This document shows positions 25,898 to 35,144 of a DNA stretch of 64,000 nt, piece after piece (position 1 is the first letter of the stretch; every line of letters starts with the position of its first letter). Made by a program: the position numbers and the translations under genes. The DNA is from Pseudomonadota bacterium (GTDB lineage: Bacteria > Pseudomonadota > Gammaproteobacteria > Xanthomonadales > Rhodanobacteraceae): NCBI GenBank assembly GCA_018240565.1, contig JAFEFO010000042.1, forward strand, positions 55,460-119,459, given 5' to 3'. The notes below the pieces were generated by a model, which was not told the DNA's origin, searched no databases, and saw nothing but the letters and a program-made list of their open reading frames with translations.

Positions 25898-25986
25898 GTC
25901 ATGCCGGCAGGGAATGCCGGCATCCAGACTGCATGGATGCCATCCTTGGCAACTGGATTCCGGCATTCCATGCCGGAATGACGAGC
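25898..25986. repeat. Nested palindromic intergenic repeat, copy B
   Basis: Left hairpin ATGCCGGCA/TGCCGGCAT and right hairpin ATTCCGGCA/TGCCGGAAT, with GTCAT/ATGAC ends, close in length and centre to copy A. It lies between the convergent msrA and dinB genes, where it could end transcription from both sides. Confidence 0.85.
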
Positions 25987-26017
25987 AAAGAAGCGTTTCG
26001 CCGACAGGCAAAAGCCG

Positions 26018-27076
26018 CTAGCCAAACAACTCCGGCTGCGGCAACTCGTCCGCATCGCAGAAATTGTGCAAGCCCACGCCGACGAGTCGGTACAGCGTCG
26101 TCTGCGGCATGCCGACGCGTTCGGTCAGCGACGCGGCAATCTCCACGAATTCGCTTTCCGACTGCGGCGGCGTTGATGGCGTGTGACTGCGCGTGAGGAT
26201 GTGGAAATCCGCGGTCTTGAGCTTGAGCACCACGGTGCGGCCGATGCGTGGCGTCTTGCGGCTCGCGGCCCAGGTTCTGGCGGCCAGCGTACGGATCGTC
26301 GCTTCGATCGCGGACAACGGCAGGTCGCGCTCGAACGTATCCTCGGTCGAGATCGACTGCACCGGCTGGTCGGGCTCGACCGGTCGCTCGTCGATGCCTC
26401 TGCTGAGTTCGTGCAAGCGGCGGCCATAACGGCCGAAACGCTGTTCCAGGTCGCGCACATCGCGCAGGCGCAGATCCGCGCAGGTGCGGATGCCGATCCT
26501 GGCCAGTTGTGCGTCCATGACCTTGCCCACGCCCGGAATCTTCGCCACCGCCAGCGGCGCGAGGAAGGCCTGGGCTTCATGCGGACGGATCACGAACAAG
26601 CCGTCGGGTTTGCGCCAATCCGAGGCGATCTTGGCGAGGAATTTGTTTGGCGCGACGCCCGCCGAGGCGGTCAGTGCGGTTTCATCCGCAATGGTTTTGC
26701 GGATGGATCTGGCGACCGCCGTGGCCGAATCCAGTCCCGACTTTGGCGCCGTGACATCCAGATACGCCTCGTCCAGCGACAGCGGTTCGACCAGTTCGGT
26801 GTGGCGCAGGAAGATCTCGCGCACCTGTTTCGACACCGCGCGGTAGCGCGAGAAATCCGGCGGCACGAAGATCGCATGCGGACACAGGCGCTCGGCGCGC
26901 ACCGCCGGCATGGCCGAGCGCACCCCGAAACGGCGCGCTTCGTAGGACGCCGCGCAGACCACCGAACGCGCGCCGCGCCAGGCGACGACGACAGGTTTGC
27001 CGCGCAGCTTGGGATCATCGCGCTGCTCGACGCTGGCGTAGAAAGCGTCCATGTCGATGTGCACGATCTTTCGCAT
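26018..27076 (-). CDS. dinB: DNA polymerase IV (Y family)
   Basis: A 352-residue translesion polymerase. The palm motifs VHIDMDAFYASVEQ (residues about 4-17, first metal site) and SLDEAYLDVT (about 102-111) are intact. The helix-hairpin-helix segment KIPGVGKVMDAQLARIGI follows, then the little-finger domain. Length matches DinB. The ATG at 27074-27076 begins MRKIVHIDMDAF. The 117-bp palindromic repeat ends only two bases upstream, so its AGCAGGTT end probably serves as the ribosome site. The C-terminus ends LPQPELFG, resembling the QL(S/D)LF-type beta-clamp-binding tail of Pol IV. Confidence 0.95.
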   Translation of the reverse strand: MRKIVHIDMDAFYASVEQRDDPKLRGKPVVVAWRGARSVVCAASYEARRFGVRSAMPAVRAERLCPHAIFVPPDFSRYRAVSKQVREIFLRHTELVEPLSLDEAYLDVTAPKSGLDSATAVARSIRKTIADETALTASAGVAPNKFLAKIASDWRKPDGLFVIRPHEAQAFLAPLAVAKIPGVGKVMDAQLARIGIRTCADLRLRDVRDLEQRFGRYGRRLHELSRGIDERPVEPDQPVQSISTEDTFERDLPLSAIEATIRTLAARTWAASRKTPRIGRTVVLKLKTADFHILTRSHTPSTPPQSESEFVEIAASLTERVGMPQTTLYRLVGVGLHNFCDADELPQPELFG

Positions 27077-27078
27077 AA

Positions 27079-27195
27079 AACCTGCTGCGCTCGGCATCTC
27101 GCGCTCCGGCAGTGCTCGGAATCCTCACATACTCGATTGTATGCTCCGGTTCCTGCGCGCTGACGGCGCGCGACCTGCCTTCGCTCGCGACGGTT
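27079..27195. repeat. 117-bp dispersed imperfect palindrome, copy 2
   Basis: Same length and ends as the element at 3470-3586, with about 94% identity. The central CATAC-TCGATT-GTATG and the flanking GGAATCC/GGTTCC are unchanged. It occupies the DNA directly upstream of dinB (minus strand), two bases from its start codon, so the dinB transcript would begin within or beyond this element. Confidence 0.87.
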
Positions 27196-27323
27196 TTTTC
27201 AAGGTTGCTCATCCGCATTGTGCGCGCGGCGTAGTCGATTTCCTACACGAACGCGCGGCGCGCGCCGATTGGCGGATTGCGGCCGGATCGCGATGCTGTC
27301 TGCCACACACCGGAGGGCGCGAC

Positions 27324-27896
27324 ATGCATCACGATCGATATGTGGCAAGCGGGCGCAGCATGCGCTGGTACGAATGGCTGGCGGGCCTGCTGCTGCTTGG
27401 CGCGGCATTCGGTGTGCGCGCGGGATCGGTCTACAAGTGCGTGGATGCGAACGGCGCCGTCACGTTCCAGGACCAGATCTGCACGACGGTGCAGGCACAG
27501 AGTGAAGTGGAGATCGCGCCGGCTCCGGCCTTTGCGCCGCCGCCCAAGTACGCGGTCGAAGGGCATCCACGGCGCGAGAATTCGCGCAGCCAGCACCCGG
27601 CGCCACGTTCCTCCGCTCGCGGCATGGGCTACGAATGCCGCGCCAGCGATGGCCGCGTGTTCTATCGCCTCGGCGCCTGTCCGCGCTCGCTGGCGGCGGA
27701 AGGCGACAGTACGATCCGCGGCAAGGGCCGCGGCCGCAGTGGTGGTTCATCGGTCGGCGTTTCCGGCCACGCGATCCCGCGCGAGGAAGCCTGCATGCAG
27801 ATGCGCCGGGCCGGTTCCATCGGTCGCGGCGGCCACGAATATGACGAACAGGTTTCGACCTACGACAAGAATCTCGGCCGCGATCCCTGCGCATGA
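27324..27896 (+). CDS. Exported DUF4124 domain-containing protein
   Basis: 190 residues. An excellent GGAGG lies 7 bases before the ATG at 27324. The N-terminal hydrophobic segment WLAGLLLLGAAFGVRAG acts as a signal peptide or anchor and leads directly into VYKCVDANGAVTFQDQIC, the DUF4124 motif. A Pro-rich linker follows, then a second CRASDGRVFYRLGACP unit, a Gly/Ser/Arg-rich stretch and a final EEACMQMRR...CA. The protein is basic overall. The function of the family is unknown. Confidence 0.8.
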   Translation: MHHDRYVASGRSMRWYEWLAGLLLLGAAFGVRAGSVYKCVDANGAVTFQDQICTTVQAQSEVEIAPAPAFAPPPKYAVEGHPRRENSRSQHPAPRSSARGMGYECRASDGRVFYRLGACPRSLAAEGDSTIRGKGRGRSGGSSVGVSGHAIPREEACMQMRRAGSIGRGGHEYDEQVSTYDKNLGRDPCA

Positions 27897-27941
27897 CGCG
27901 CGAATGCGGTATCGTTGGCAGCCAGCGACATGGGGTGCCGC

Positions 27942-28664
27942 ATGCGATCGAAATATTCCCTGCTGTTTGCCTTGTGCGCCGCGATCCTCGCGGCCTGCTC
28001 GGGCGGCAACGCGCCGCCGCCGGTGGATCCCGCGATTGCGGCGAAGGCCGCGGCGGAAGCCAAGGCGAACAAGGAAGCCGCCTTGTACGAGCAGATGCGG
28101 CAGAACGGCAGTTGGGATCTTGCCGTATCGCTGGGCAGCGAGGTCCTGGCCAATTTCCCCGGCACCGCAGCCGCGGCGCGGGTACAACAGACCATCGACG
28201 AGACGCGTACCAAGGCGGAAGTCATCGCCAACACGCGACGCCTGGCGCAACTGTGGAGCTACACCGCCACGGCCGAAGACGGCGGCACGCAATACGCCGC
28301 GGCGATCGCGTCGAAGCAGGCGCCGAATCAGCCGAACGCACGCCTGCGCCTGGTGTTGCGCCAGCATCCGAAGTGGGGACGCAGCGTCTACCTGCTGCTC
28401 GACAACGCCACGTTCGATTGCAAGGGCGGATGCGCCACGTTGCCGGTGAGTTTCGACGACGGCAAACCGCAACGCATGAAGGCGACGGTCCCGCCGACCG
28501 GCGAACCGGCCCTGTTCATCGACGACGACAAGGGTTTCATCGCGAAGATGGAAAAAGCCAAGACCGTCGACGTTGGCGTGAAACTAAAAGGCATTGGCGA
28601 GTTCAACGCCGAATTCGAAGTCGGTGGTTTCGTCGCGGACAAGTGGATGCCGGCGCGCAAGTAG
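27942..28664 (+). CDS. Putative lipoprotein of unknown function
   Basis: 240 residues. The signal MRSKYSLLFALCAAILAACSGG carries lipobox LAAC. The mature protein starts with an Ala/Lys-rich helix (PAIAAKAAAEAKANKEAALYEQMRQ), then a helical segment resembling one TPR-like hairpin (WDLAVSLGSEVLANFPGTAAAARV), then a beta-rich C-terminal half with one Cys pair (DCKGGCATLPVSFDDG). No named family was recognised. It starts 45 bases after the DUF4124 gene and ends 6 bases from the convergent O-methyltransferase; a 12-base palindrome (CGCTGATCAGCG, about 28665-28676) spans the junction. Confidence 0.75.
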   Translation: MRSKYSLLFALCAAILAACSGGNAPPPVDPAIAAKAAAEAKANKEAALYEQMRQNGSWDLAVSLGSEVLANFPGTAAAARVQQTIDETRTKAEVIANTRRLAQLWSYTATAEDGGTQYAAAIASKQAPNQPNARLRLVLRQHPKWGRSVYLLLDNATFDCKGGCATLPVSFDDGKPQRMKATVPPTGEPALFIDDDKGFIAKMEKAKTVDVGVKLKGIGEFNAEFEVGGFVADKWMPARK

Positions 28665-28670
28665 CGCTGA

Positions 28671-29324
28671 TCAGCGTTTGCGCACCAGCATCACGCCATC
28701 GCCCAGCGTCAGCAACGATGCATCCACGCGCGCATCGGCGTGGATCTTCGCATTCAACGCACGAATCGCATCGGTGTCGGCGTCGTGCACATGCGCGTCG
28801 GCGACCTTGCCCGACCACAGCATGTTGTCCAGCGCGATGACGCCGCCGGGACGCAGCAGGTCAAGGCACGCCTCGTAGTAGTCGCCGTACCTCGCCTTGT
28901 CGGCGTCGATGAAGGCGAAATCGATTTGGCCGCGTTGCGACGTCGCGAGATCGCGCAGGGTGTCGAGCGCGGGCGCTATGCGCAGGTCGATGCGCGCGGC
29001 GACGCCGGCTTCGCTCCAGTAGCGCCGCGCGATGGCCGTCCATTCTTCGCTGATGTCGCAGCACACCAGCTTGCCGTCAGCGGGCAGGGCGGATGCGACC
29101 GCCAGTGCGCTCATGCCGGTGAAAGTGCCAATCTCGATGCAGCGCCTGGCGCCGATCGCGCGCACGAGCAGGGCCAGGAACGCGGCCTGATCCGGGCCGA
29201 TCTGCATGCCGGCCTGCGGCAGCTTCGCGGTTTCCTCGCGCAGGCGAGCGGCGACATTGCCCTCGCGCGAATGCGCCCAGACGTAATTCTCGATGGCATC
29301 GGATGCGGCAAAGCGGCGCGTCAT
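28671..29324 (-). CDS. Class I SAM-dependent O-methyltransferase
   Basis: 217 residues, resembling the caffeoyl-CoA/catechol O-methyltransferase family 3. SAM motif I is IEIGTFTGMSALAVA, the acidic loop CCDISEEW follows, and the metal-binding FIDADKARYGDYYEACLDLLRPGGVIALDNMLWSG is present. The ATG at 29322-29324 is chosen for the upstream GGAGAATCCC. Relatives use divalent metal and methylate catechol-type hydroxyls; the natural substrate is not predictable. Confidence 0.88.
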   Translation of the reverse strand: MTRRFAASDAIENYVWAHSREGNVAARLREETAKLPQAGMQIGPDQAAFLALLVRAIGARRCIEIGTFTGMSALAVASALPADGKLVCCDISEEWTAIARRYWSEAGVAARIDLRIAPALDTLRDLATSQRGQIDFAFIDADKARYGDYYEACLDLLRPGGVIALDNMLWSGKVADAHVHDADTDAIRALNAKIHADARVDASLLTLGDGVMLVRKR

Positions 29325-29399
29325 GGGATTCTCCGGCAGATTGCGCAAGGATAATCCCGGTACGCCACGGCGTGGCAGTGCCCAACGTCACGCGACCAC

Positions 29400-30584
29400 T
29401 CAAACCAGGCGCAAGTCCTCGGGCTTGGTCTGCGGGAACACTTTCGCAAGCTGCGTGGCGTTCATGCCCCACAACCGCGCGAACACGCCGCCGAGCAAGC
29501 CGCGATAGTCGTTGAGTACCGGGAAATCACGGTTCTGCAGCAGGTTTTCCTGGGTCACGCGTACCTGTTCGCCGGCGACGCGGCCACCGCTGATGCCGCC
29601 GCCGAGCACCCAGTACACCGAGCCGTGGCCGTGATCGGTGCCCTTGTTGCCGTTTTCGCGGAAGGTGCGACCGAATTCCGAGACGACGACGACGGTGGTG
29701 TCCTTCCAGTCATCGCCCATCGCCTGCGCGAACGCGGCGAGGCCGCGCGACAGGTTGCCGAGGTTGTTCGCGAGCGCGCCCTGCGCGCCGCCTTCGCCGA
29801 CGTGCGTGTCCCAGCCGCCGACGTCGATGAAACCGATCCGGTACTTGTCGCGCATCATCTGCGCGATGCGCGGCGCCTGTTGCGTGAATCCGTAGGCATT
29901 CACTGCGCCGCGGCTGGCCTTCATCATTTCGTCCGCGAATTCGCCGGCGACCTGCTGGCGCAGCGCAAGGCCTTCGGCGACCGGATCGGCCAGCGCGGTG
30001 TCCTTGTACATGCCGGCGAGGATTGTCGACTGGCGTGCATCGAAGGCCGCCTTGCCGACGCGCGCCAGGGAAATGTTGGGTACGTCACCGCCGCCTTGCA
30101 GGCTCAGCGGCAGGGATTGCGTGAACGCGATCGGTGCGGCGACGCCGTTCAAGGCGCCGGACAGGCGCGCAAGAAAACCGGAGCGGTCGGCATGGTCGTT
30201 TTCCGGCAAGCCATGTTCGATGTCGTCCTGCGTCTCGAAGTGGCTGCGCGACAAATTCGGCGTGCCGGCAAAGGGCACGAAGGCGAGCTGGCGCTTCGCA
30301 TACAGCGGTTCCAGCGCCTCGCGCACCGCCGGTGCAAGTGCCCAATCCGCATCCAGGCGCAGCGCGCCGGCCGCCGCGGAATCGGGTCTGGCGATGGCGA
30401 TCGAAGGACGCGACTCGTAATAGAAGTCCGACGAGTACGGCACCAGCAGATTGGCGCAGTCATAGCCGCCGCGCAGGAACACCAGCAGAAAGCGCGACGT
30501 GGTGGTGGGCGTCGCGAACAGGCGCCCGGCGAACCCGGCGGCAGGAAGCGCGGCGAGCGTAGCGAGGAACTGGCGGCGTTGCAT
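29400..30584 (-). CDS. DUF1501 domain protein, Tat-exported
   Basis: 394 residues. The N-terminus MQRRQFLATLAALPAAGFAGRLFA has a twin-arginine motif (RRQFL) and a hydrophobic stretch, so folded export by Tat is likely. The body matches the DUF1501 family, distantly related to the alkaline phosphatase/sulfatase superfamily, with GGYDCANLLVPY near the start and FIDVGGWDTHVGEGGAQGALANNLGNLSRGLAAF in the middle. A GAGGAG ribosome site precedes the ATG. It lies 25 bases after the DUF1800 gene on the same strand; the two families are habitually paired. Their joint function is not established. Confidence 0.88.
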   Translation of the reverse strand: MQRRQFLATLAALPAAGFAGRLFATPTTTSRFLLVFLRGGYDCANLLVPYSSDFYYESRPSIAIARPDSAAAGALRLDADWALAPAVREALEPLYAKRQLAFVPFAGTPNLSRSHFETQDDIEHGLPENDHADRSGFLARLSGALNGVAAPIAFTQSLPLSLQGGGDVPNISLARVGKAAFDARQSTILAGMYKDTALADPVAEGLALRQQVAGEFADEMMKASRGAVNAYGFTQQAPRIAQMMRDKYRIGFIDVGGWDTHVGEGGAQGALANNLGNLSRGLAAFAQAMGDDWKDTTVVVVSEFGRTFRENGNKGTDHGHGSVYWVLGGGISGGRVAGEQVRVTQENLLQNRDFPVLNDYRGLLGGVFARLWGMNATQLAKVFPQTKPEDLRLV

Positions 30585-30609
30585 GATCGACTCCTCAACG
30601 ACAAGTGAA

Positions 30610-32112
30610 TCAGTGATAGTTGGATTCGGGCGCGGCGAGCAGATAGGTGTTCCACTCCAGCGGCGATTGCGCCTGGTTCAGCGCAGCCAGCGTGGTCGGC
30701 GACAGCCACGGCTTGATCGCCTGCGCGAACAGCGGACCGGACAATTGCGGCGTGCTCGGCATCGCCACGCCGTCGAACAGGTGCACGTCGCCATTGCCGA
30801 TCGCGCGCGCCAGCTCGAAGCGCGCGCTCATCTGGCCGGATGAATCCCAGGCGCTGGAAACCAGCGGATAGCCGTCCGGCGTCTGGTGGCCGAACTCGCC
30901 TTCGCCCTGGCTGTTGAGCCAGACCACGAGGCGGCGCGGATCGGGCACGTTGCCTTGGTCGTAGGCAAGGCGCACCGACGAGACGAGGTAGTGCATCGGA
31001 TCCTTGAACTTCGTGCCGAGCGACGCGGCGAACTGCGGCGAATCGAACAAGGTCCGCAGCACGGAGCGGATATCGCCGTGCGTGCGCTGGAATGTGTCGG
31101 CCATCGCATCGACCAGTGCCGCCGGCGGATTGTCGGAAACGAAATAGGTGGCCAGTTCGCCGGAGATGAAATGCGCGCAGGCCGGTTGCGCGACGAGCAG
31201 ATCCACCGCCTGACGCACCTCGTCGAAGCCGCTGCCGCGAATGCTGTGGCCGAGCAGGACCTTGTTGCCGAAGTCGTGTTTGGCCGGATTGAACTCGAAA
31301 CCGTCGCGGCTGACCCAGGTTCCCTGCATCGCACGCCGCGCGCGCGGCGGCTGCGGATTCAGCGCGACACCGACGCCGGTGAGGATGCGCACCATTTCCT
31401 GCACGTCGTTCTGGGTGTAGCCGGCATTCACGCCAAGCGTGTGCAGTTCCATCAGCTCGCGCGCATAGTTTTCGTTATGTTGTTTTGCGGTATTGCGGGC
31501 GTTGTCCAAATACACGAGCATCGCCGGATGCGTCAGCGTGGCCATGACCAGGTCACGGAAATTGCCCAGCGCATTCGGGCGGATGGCGTTCTCCACGTAA
31601 TCGGCATCCAGCCAGGCTTCCGGCCCCTTGCGATCGAACACATTGAAATGGTTCAGCCAGAACCAGACCATCTGTTCCTTGAGCTGCGCCGGCGAATAGA
31701 TCGCGCGCAGCAGCTCGCGTTGTTGTGTCTGCAAGGCCAACGCGACGCCTTGCTTGCGCAGTGCGCGGCGCGCCGCGACCTTGGCCTGCGGATCGGAAAT
31801 CGTCTTGAGTTTGGCCCGCGCGGCGACGAGGGCGGCGATATCATCGCCGATGGACTCGTGCGAGATCGGCATGGCGTCGATCTGCGTCTGCACGGCGGGT
31901 GGCAGGCGCTCGTCGCGCGCGGCCAGTTGTGCATCGAGGAACCCCTGCCGACCGGCCTGTTGCAATTGCGCCAGGCTCGATGAGTTCACGCCATAGGTGA
32001 TGCGGTCCAGCCACTGCAGGTCGGCGTGGCTGGGTGGGCTGGCGGCCTGCGTGCCGCTGGCCGCGACGAGGAGGGCGACGCTGATGGCAGCACGGATGCG
32101 GGTGGGTTTCAT
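30610..32112 (-). CDS. DUF1800 domain protein, exported
   Basis: 500 residues with signal peptide MKPTRIRAAISVALLVAASGTQA. Family features: LDRITYGVNSSSLAQL near the N-terminus, MVWFWLNHFNVF, the stretch YLDNARNTAKQHNENYARELMELHTLGVNAGYTQNDVQEMVRILTG, and a C-terminal LVSSAWDSSGQMSARFELARA. The start is taken at the ATG that begins the signal peptide; the frame is open further upstream. First gene of a DUF1800-DUF1501 pair and divergent from the Fe-S protein gene (65 bases between starts). Role unknown. Confidence 0.87.
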   Translation of the reverse strand: MKPTRIRAAISVALLVAASGTQAASPPSHADLQWLDRITYGVNSSSLAQLQQAGRQGFLDAQLAARDERLPPAVQTQIDAMPISHESIGDDIAALVAARAKLKTISDPQAKVAARRALRKQGVALALQTQQRELLRAIYSPAQLKEQMVWFWLNHFNVFDRKGPEAWLDADYVENAIRPNALGNFRDLVMATLTHPAMLVYLDNARNTAKQHNENYARELMELHTLGVNAGYTQNDVQEMVRILTGVGVALNPQPPRARRAMQGTWVSRDGFEFNPAKHDFGNKVLLGHSIRGSGFDEVRQAVDLLVAQPACAHFISGELATYFVSDNPPAALVDAMADTFQRTHGDIRSVLRTLFDSPQFAASLGTKFKDPMHYLVSSVRLAYDQGNVPDPRRLVVWLNSQGEGEFGHQTPDGYPLVSSAWDSSGQMSARFELARAIGNGDVHLFDGVAMPSTPQLSGPLFAQAIKPWLSPTTLAALNQAQSPLEWNTYLLAAPESNYH

Positions 32113-32177
32113 GGCCAATTCCGATGGGGTTTGATCCGGGACAACGCACCTGCGGCCGCGGCGTTTACAATCGCCGC

Positions 32178-33410
32178 ATGCAAGCAAACGTAAAGGCGGC
32201 ATCGGCCGTGGAAGAGCGCATCGCCGCGCTGGCCGGCCAATGCGTCAAATGTGGCCTGTGCCTGCCGCATTGCCCGACGTACCGCCTTGCCGCGAGCGAG
32301 GCTGAGTCCCCGCGCGGGCGCATCGCGTTTGCCCAGGCGCTGGCGCAGGGCAAGCTCGATCCTTCGCCGTCCGTGCTGGTGCACCTGGACAACTGCCTGG
32401 CCTGCATGGCCTGCGAGCGCGTGTGTCCGTCGAAAGTGCAATACGGCGAGCTGATCACGACGACGCGGGCATGGCTGTGCGATACGGCCCCTGTTTCGCG
32501 TCATGCACGAACTCTCGGCTGGCTGGTGGCGCGACCACGCCTGCTGGGTGCACTGCTGCGCGTGGCGAATTGGCCGGTCGTGCGAAGCGTTGTGCGCAGT
32601 CACGCGATGCAAGTCTTGCTGCGCCCGTTCGGATTGGATCGCGCGCTGGCCGAATTGCCGCGCTTGCCACGCGTCCAAGTCGCGTCATCGCAGGGTTTGG
32701 CATCCCCGCGCGGTCGCGTCGGATTGTTCCTTGGATGCGTCGCGGCAAGCGTGGATCGCGACGTGCATGCCGCGGCGACGCGGCTGTTGCGCGCGCTGGG
32801 TTACGAGGTCGTTGTGCCGCATGGGCAAGGCTGTTGCGGCGCACTGGCCTTGCACAATGGCGACATGACGCAGGCGACGTCGCTGGGCGATGTGTTGCGA
32901 GCCGTGTTCGGCGATGTGGGCGTGGATACCGTGCTGGTATCCGCATCCGGCTGCTTCGGCACGCTGCGCGATCATATGTTTGCGGATTCTGGAATCCGCG
33001 TGCGCGAGATCCATGAATTCATCGCCGCGGATTCGCGCGTCGACGTGTTGAGATTTCGAGCCCTGCCCGAACGCATCGCCGTGCACACGCCGTGCACGCA
33101 GCGCAACGTGGCGGGCGCGGAAGGCGCGATAGCGCGCCTGCTGGCGCGCATCCCGCAATTGCAGGCCGAGCCGCTGCCCGCGTCGCCGGGCTGTTGTGGC
33201 GCGGCCGGGGACTATTTCCTGCGGCATCCGCAAACCGCCGATATGCTGCGTACGCAAACGCTGGACGTCGCATTGGTGCAGTCGCCGCAGACACTCGTCA
33301 CCAGCAATGTCGGCTGCCGGGTCTTTCTGGGCAACGGATTGCATGAGCGCCAGGCGCAAACGCAGATCACGCATCCGCTTGTATTGCTGGCGAGCCAATT
33401 GGAGAATTGA
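32178..33410 (+). CDS. GlcF-like (Fe-S)-binding oxidoreductase subunit
   Basis: 410 residues. Two N-terminal 4Fe-4S motifs are complete: C22/C25/C28/C32 (CVKCGLCLPHC) and C73/C76/C79/C83 (CLACMACERVC). Two C-terminal CCG domains follow (GQGCCGALALHNGD and SPGCCGAAGDY). This is the layout of glycolate oxidase subunit GlcF and of related electron-transfer subunits. No GlcD/GlcE flavoprotein genes are nearby, so the partner dehydrogenase is unknown. It ends 3 bases before coq7, so the two are probably co-transcribed. Confidence 0.87.
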   Translation: MQANVKAASAVEERIAALAGQCVKCGLCLPHCPTYRLAASEAESPRGRIAFAQALAQGKLDPSPSVLVHLDNCLACMACERVCPSKVQYGELITTTRAWLCDTAPVSRHARTLGWLVARPRLLGALLRVANWPVVRSVVRSHAMQVLLRPFGLDRALAELPRLPRVQVASSQGLASPRGRVGLFLGCVAASVDRDVHAAATRLLRALGYEVVVPHGQGCCGALALHNGDMTQATSLGDVLRAVFGDVGVDTVLVSASGCFGTLRDHMFADSGIRVREIHEFIAADSRVDVLRFRALPERIAVHTPCTQRNVAGAEGAIARLLARIPQLQAEPLPASPGCCGAAGDYFLRHPQTADMLRTQTLDVALVQSPQTLVTSNVGCRVFLGNGLHERQAQTQITHPLVLLASQLEN

Positions 33411-33413
33411 CGC

Positions 33414-34058
33414 ATGTTCGCGCGTGAACTTTCCCCCATCGACCGCGTCCTCGTTGAAATCGAACGAGCGCTGGCGACATCGTTTGATGCGAAGGCCGAG
33501 GCACAACGCCCGTCGCCCGCTTCCGGCCTTGCCGAAGGTCCGCTGGACGAGGCGGATCGCCGCCATGCCGCGGGCCTGATGCGCGTCAATCACACGGGCG
33601 AAGTCTGCGCGCAGGCCCTGTATTCCGGGCAGGCCGCGGTCGCGCGGGACGAGGCGACGCGTGCGCAGTTGTTGCAGGCGGCCGCCGAGGAAACCGATCA
33701 CCTGGCCTGGTGTGGCGAGCGTCTGGACGCACTCGCGAGCCGGCCGAGCCTGTTCAATCCGCTGTGGTATGCCGGCAGCTTTGCCATCGGCGCCGTCGCC
33801 GCGCTCGTCAGCGACAAGGTGAGCCTGGGTTTCGTCGTGGAGACCGAACGCCAGGTCGAGGCGCACCTGGGCGAACACCTGGAAAAACTCCCCGCCGCCG
33901 ACGTTGCCAGCCGCGCCGTCGTGGCACAGATGCAGGCCGATGAGGCGCGCCATGGCGCAATGGCCAAGGCGTCCGGTGGCATCGAATTGCCGGCGCCGAT
34001 TCCGGCACTGATGCGTTTCGCCAGCGCGGTGATGAAGGCGGTGGCGTACCGGGTTTGA
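33414..34058 (+). CDS. coq7: COQ7-type demethoxyubiquinone hydroxylase
   Basis: A 214-residue di-iron enzyme that adds the last ring hydroxyl in ubiquinone synthesis (5-demethoxyubiquinol to 5-demethylubiquinol). Iron-ligand motifs are present: [18 protein letters not shown] (Glu), [13 protein letters not shown] (Glu, His), the middle [14 protein letters not shown] and [12 protein letters not shown] (Glu, His). Length matches bacterial COQ7. It starts 3 bases after the GlcF-like gene; a palindromic repeat begins 5 bases after its stop. Confidence 0.93.
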   Translation: MFARELSPIDRVLVEIERALATSFDAKAEAQRPSPASGLAEGPLDEADRRHAAGLMRVNHTGEVCAQALYSGQAAVARDEATRAQLLQAAAEETDHLAWCGERLDALASRPSLFNPLWYAGSFAIGAVAALVSDKVSLGFVVETERQVEAHLGEHLEKLPAADVASRAVVAQMQADEARHGAMAKASGGIELPAPIPALMRFASAVMKAVAYRV

Positions 34059-34063
34059 TATGC

Positions 34064-34176
34064 GTCATCCCGGCATGGAGTGCCGGAATCCAGAAGCCAA
34101 GGAAGGCAATCGCAACAAACTTGAAAGCATGCATCCTGCAACCTGGATCCCGGCACTCCATGCCGGGATGACGAGC
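34064..34176. repeat. Nested palindromic intergenic repeat, copy C
   Basis: Left hairpin ATCCCGGCATGGAGTGCCGGAAT (imperfect) and right hairpin ATCCCGGCA/TGCCGGGAT, with GTCAT/ATGAC ends as in the other copies. The central spacer is longer and different from copies A and B. It fills the gap between the convergent coq7 and speD genes and may end both transcripts. Confidence 0.83.
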
Positions 34177-34180
34177 CGGA

Positions 34181-34966
34181 TTACGTCAAATTCCTTCCGT
34201 GGAACAGCTCCTCGATCTCGCGCTTGAGCAAGACCTCGATGCGCTGGCGATCCTTGAAAGAGAGGTCTTCGGCATGCGCCTCGAACAGGTAGGTTTCGAG
34301 GTCGAATTCCTTCACGTGCATCTTGGTGTGGAACATGTTTTCCTGGTACACGTTGACGTCGAACATCTCGTATTTCTGGCGGATGTGCTTGGCCAGGTAT
34401 TCCTGGATCGAGTTGATGCGGTGGTCGATGTAGTGCTTCTTGCCGCGCACGTCGCGGGTGAAGCCGCGCACGCGGTAGTCCATGATCACGATGTCGGATT
34501 CGAAACTGTCGATGAGGTAATTCAACGCCTTCAGCGGCGAAATCACGCCACAGGTGGCCACATCGATGTCGGCGCGGAATGTGGCGATGCCGTTGTGCGG
34601 ATGCGTTTCCGGATAGGTGTGCACGGTGATGTGCGACTTGTCCATGTGCGCGACCACGGCATCGGAAATCACGTCCTTGCCGAGCTTGTCCACCACCGGA
34701 TGCTCGGAAATCAGGATCGTCACGCTCGCGCCCTGCGGATCGTAGTCCTGCCGAGCGACGTTGAGGATGTTCGCGCCGATGATCTCGGCCACGTCGGTGA
34801 GGATCTTGGTCAGGCGGTCCGAGTCGTACTGCTCGTCAATGTAGTCGATGTAACGGTCGCGCTGTTCGCGGGTCACCGCGTAGCAGATGTCGTAGATGTT
34901 GAACGACAGCGCCTTGGTCAGGTTGTTGAAACCCTGCAATTGCAGGCGCGGAAGGGGTTTGACCAC
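34181..34966 (-). CDS. speD: S-adenosylmethionine decarboxylase proenzyme
   Basis: 261 residues, the length of the E. coli-type SpeD (264). It makes decarboxylated SAM, the aminopropyl donor for spermidine. The self-cleavage site is K110-S111 in [13 protein letters not shown]111 becomes the pyruvoyl group. The catalytic cysteine is C139 in ATCG. The start is a GTG (34964-34966) with TCGAGGTACC upstream. It is divergent from clp, with about 178 bases between. Confidence 0.95.
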   Translation of the reverse strand: MVKPLPRLQLQGFNNLTKALSFNIYDICYAVTREQRDRYIDYIDEQYDSDRLTKILTDVAEIIGANILNVARQDYDPQGASVTILISEHPVVDKLGKDVISDAVVAHMDKSHITVHTYPETHPHNGIATFRADIDVATCGVISPLKALNYLIDSFESDIVIMDYRVRGFTRDVRGKKHYIDHRINSIQEYLAKHIRQKYEMFDVNVYQENMFHTKMHVKEFDLETYLFEAHAEDLSFKDRQRIEVLLKREIEELFHGRNLT

Positions 34967-35144
34967 GGTGGGTACCTCGAACGGCAGGTCGGCGACAGGC
35001 GCAAATTATGGGCCAATCGCCGCGCGGGGGAAACCGTTTTCATGCATGCCGGCCAGCGAATTGCCGCGGCGCGCGGTTTTTCGTCTAAGATGGCGTCCGG
35101 CCGGCACCGACCGGATTCAGGGCTTCGGGGGAAACGAGGTACGC

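Noticed and set aside
27079..27195. Insertion sequence
   Set aside because: The element is only 117 bp and has no transposase frame or clear target-site duplication; it is kept as a dispersed repeat.
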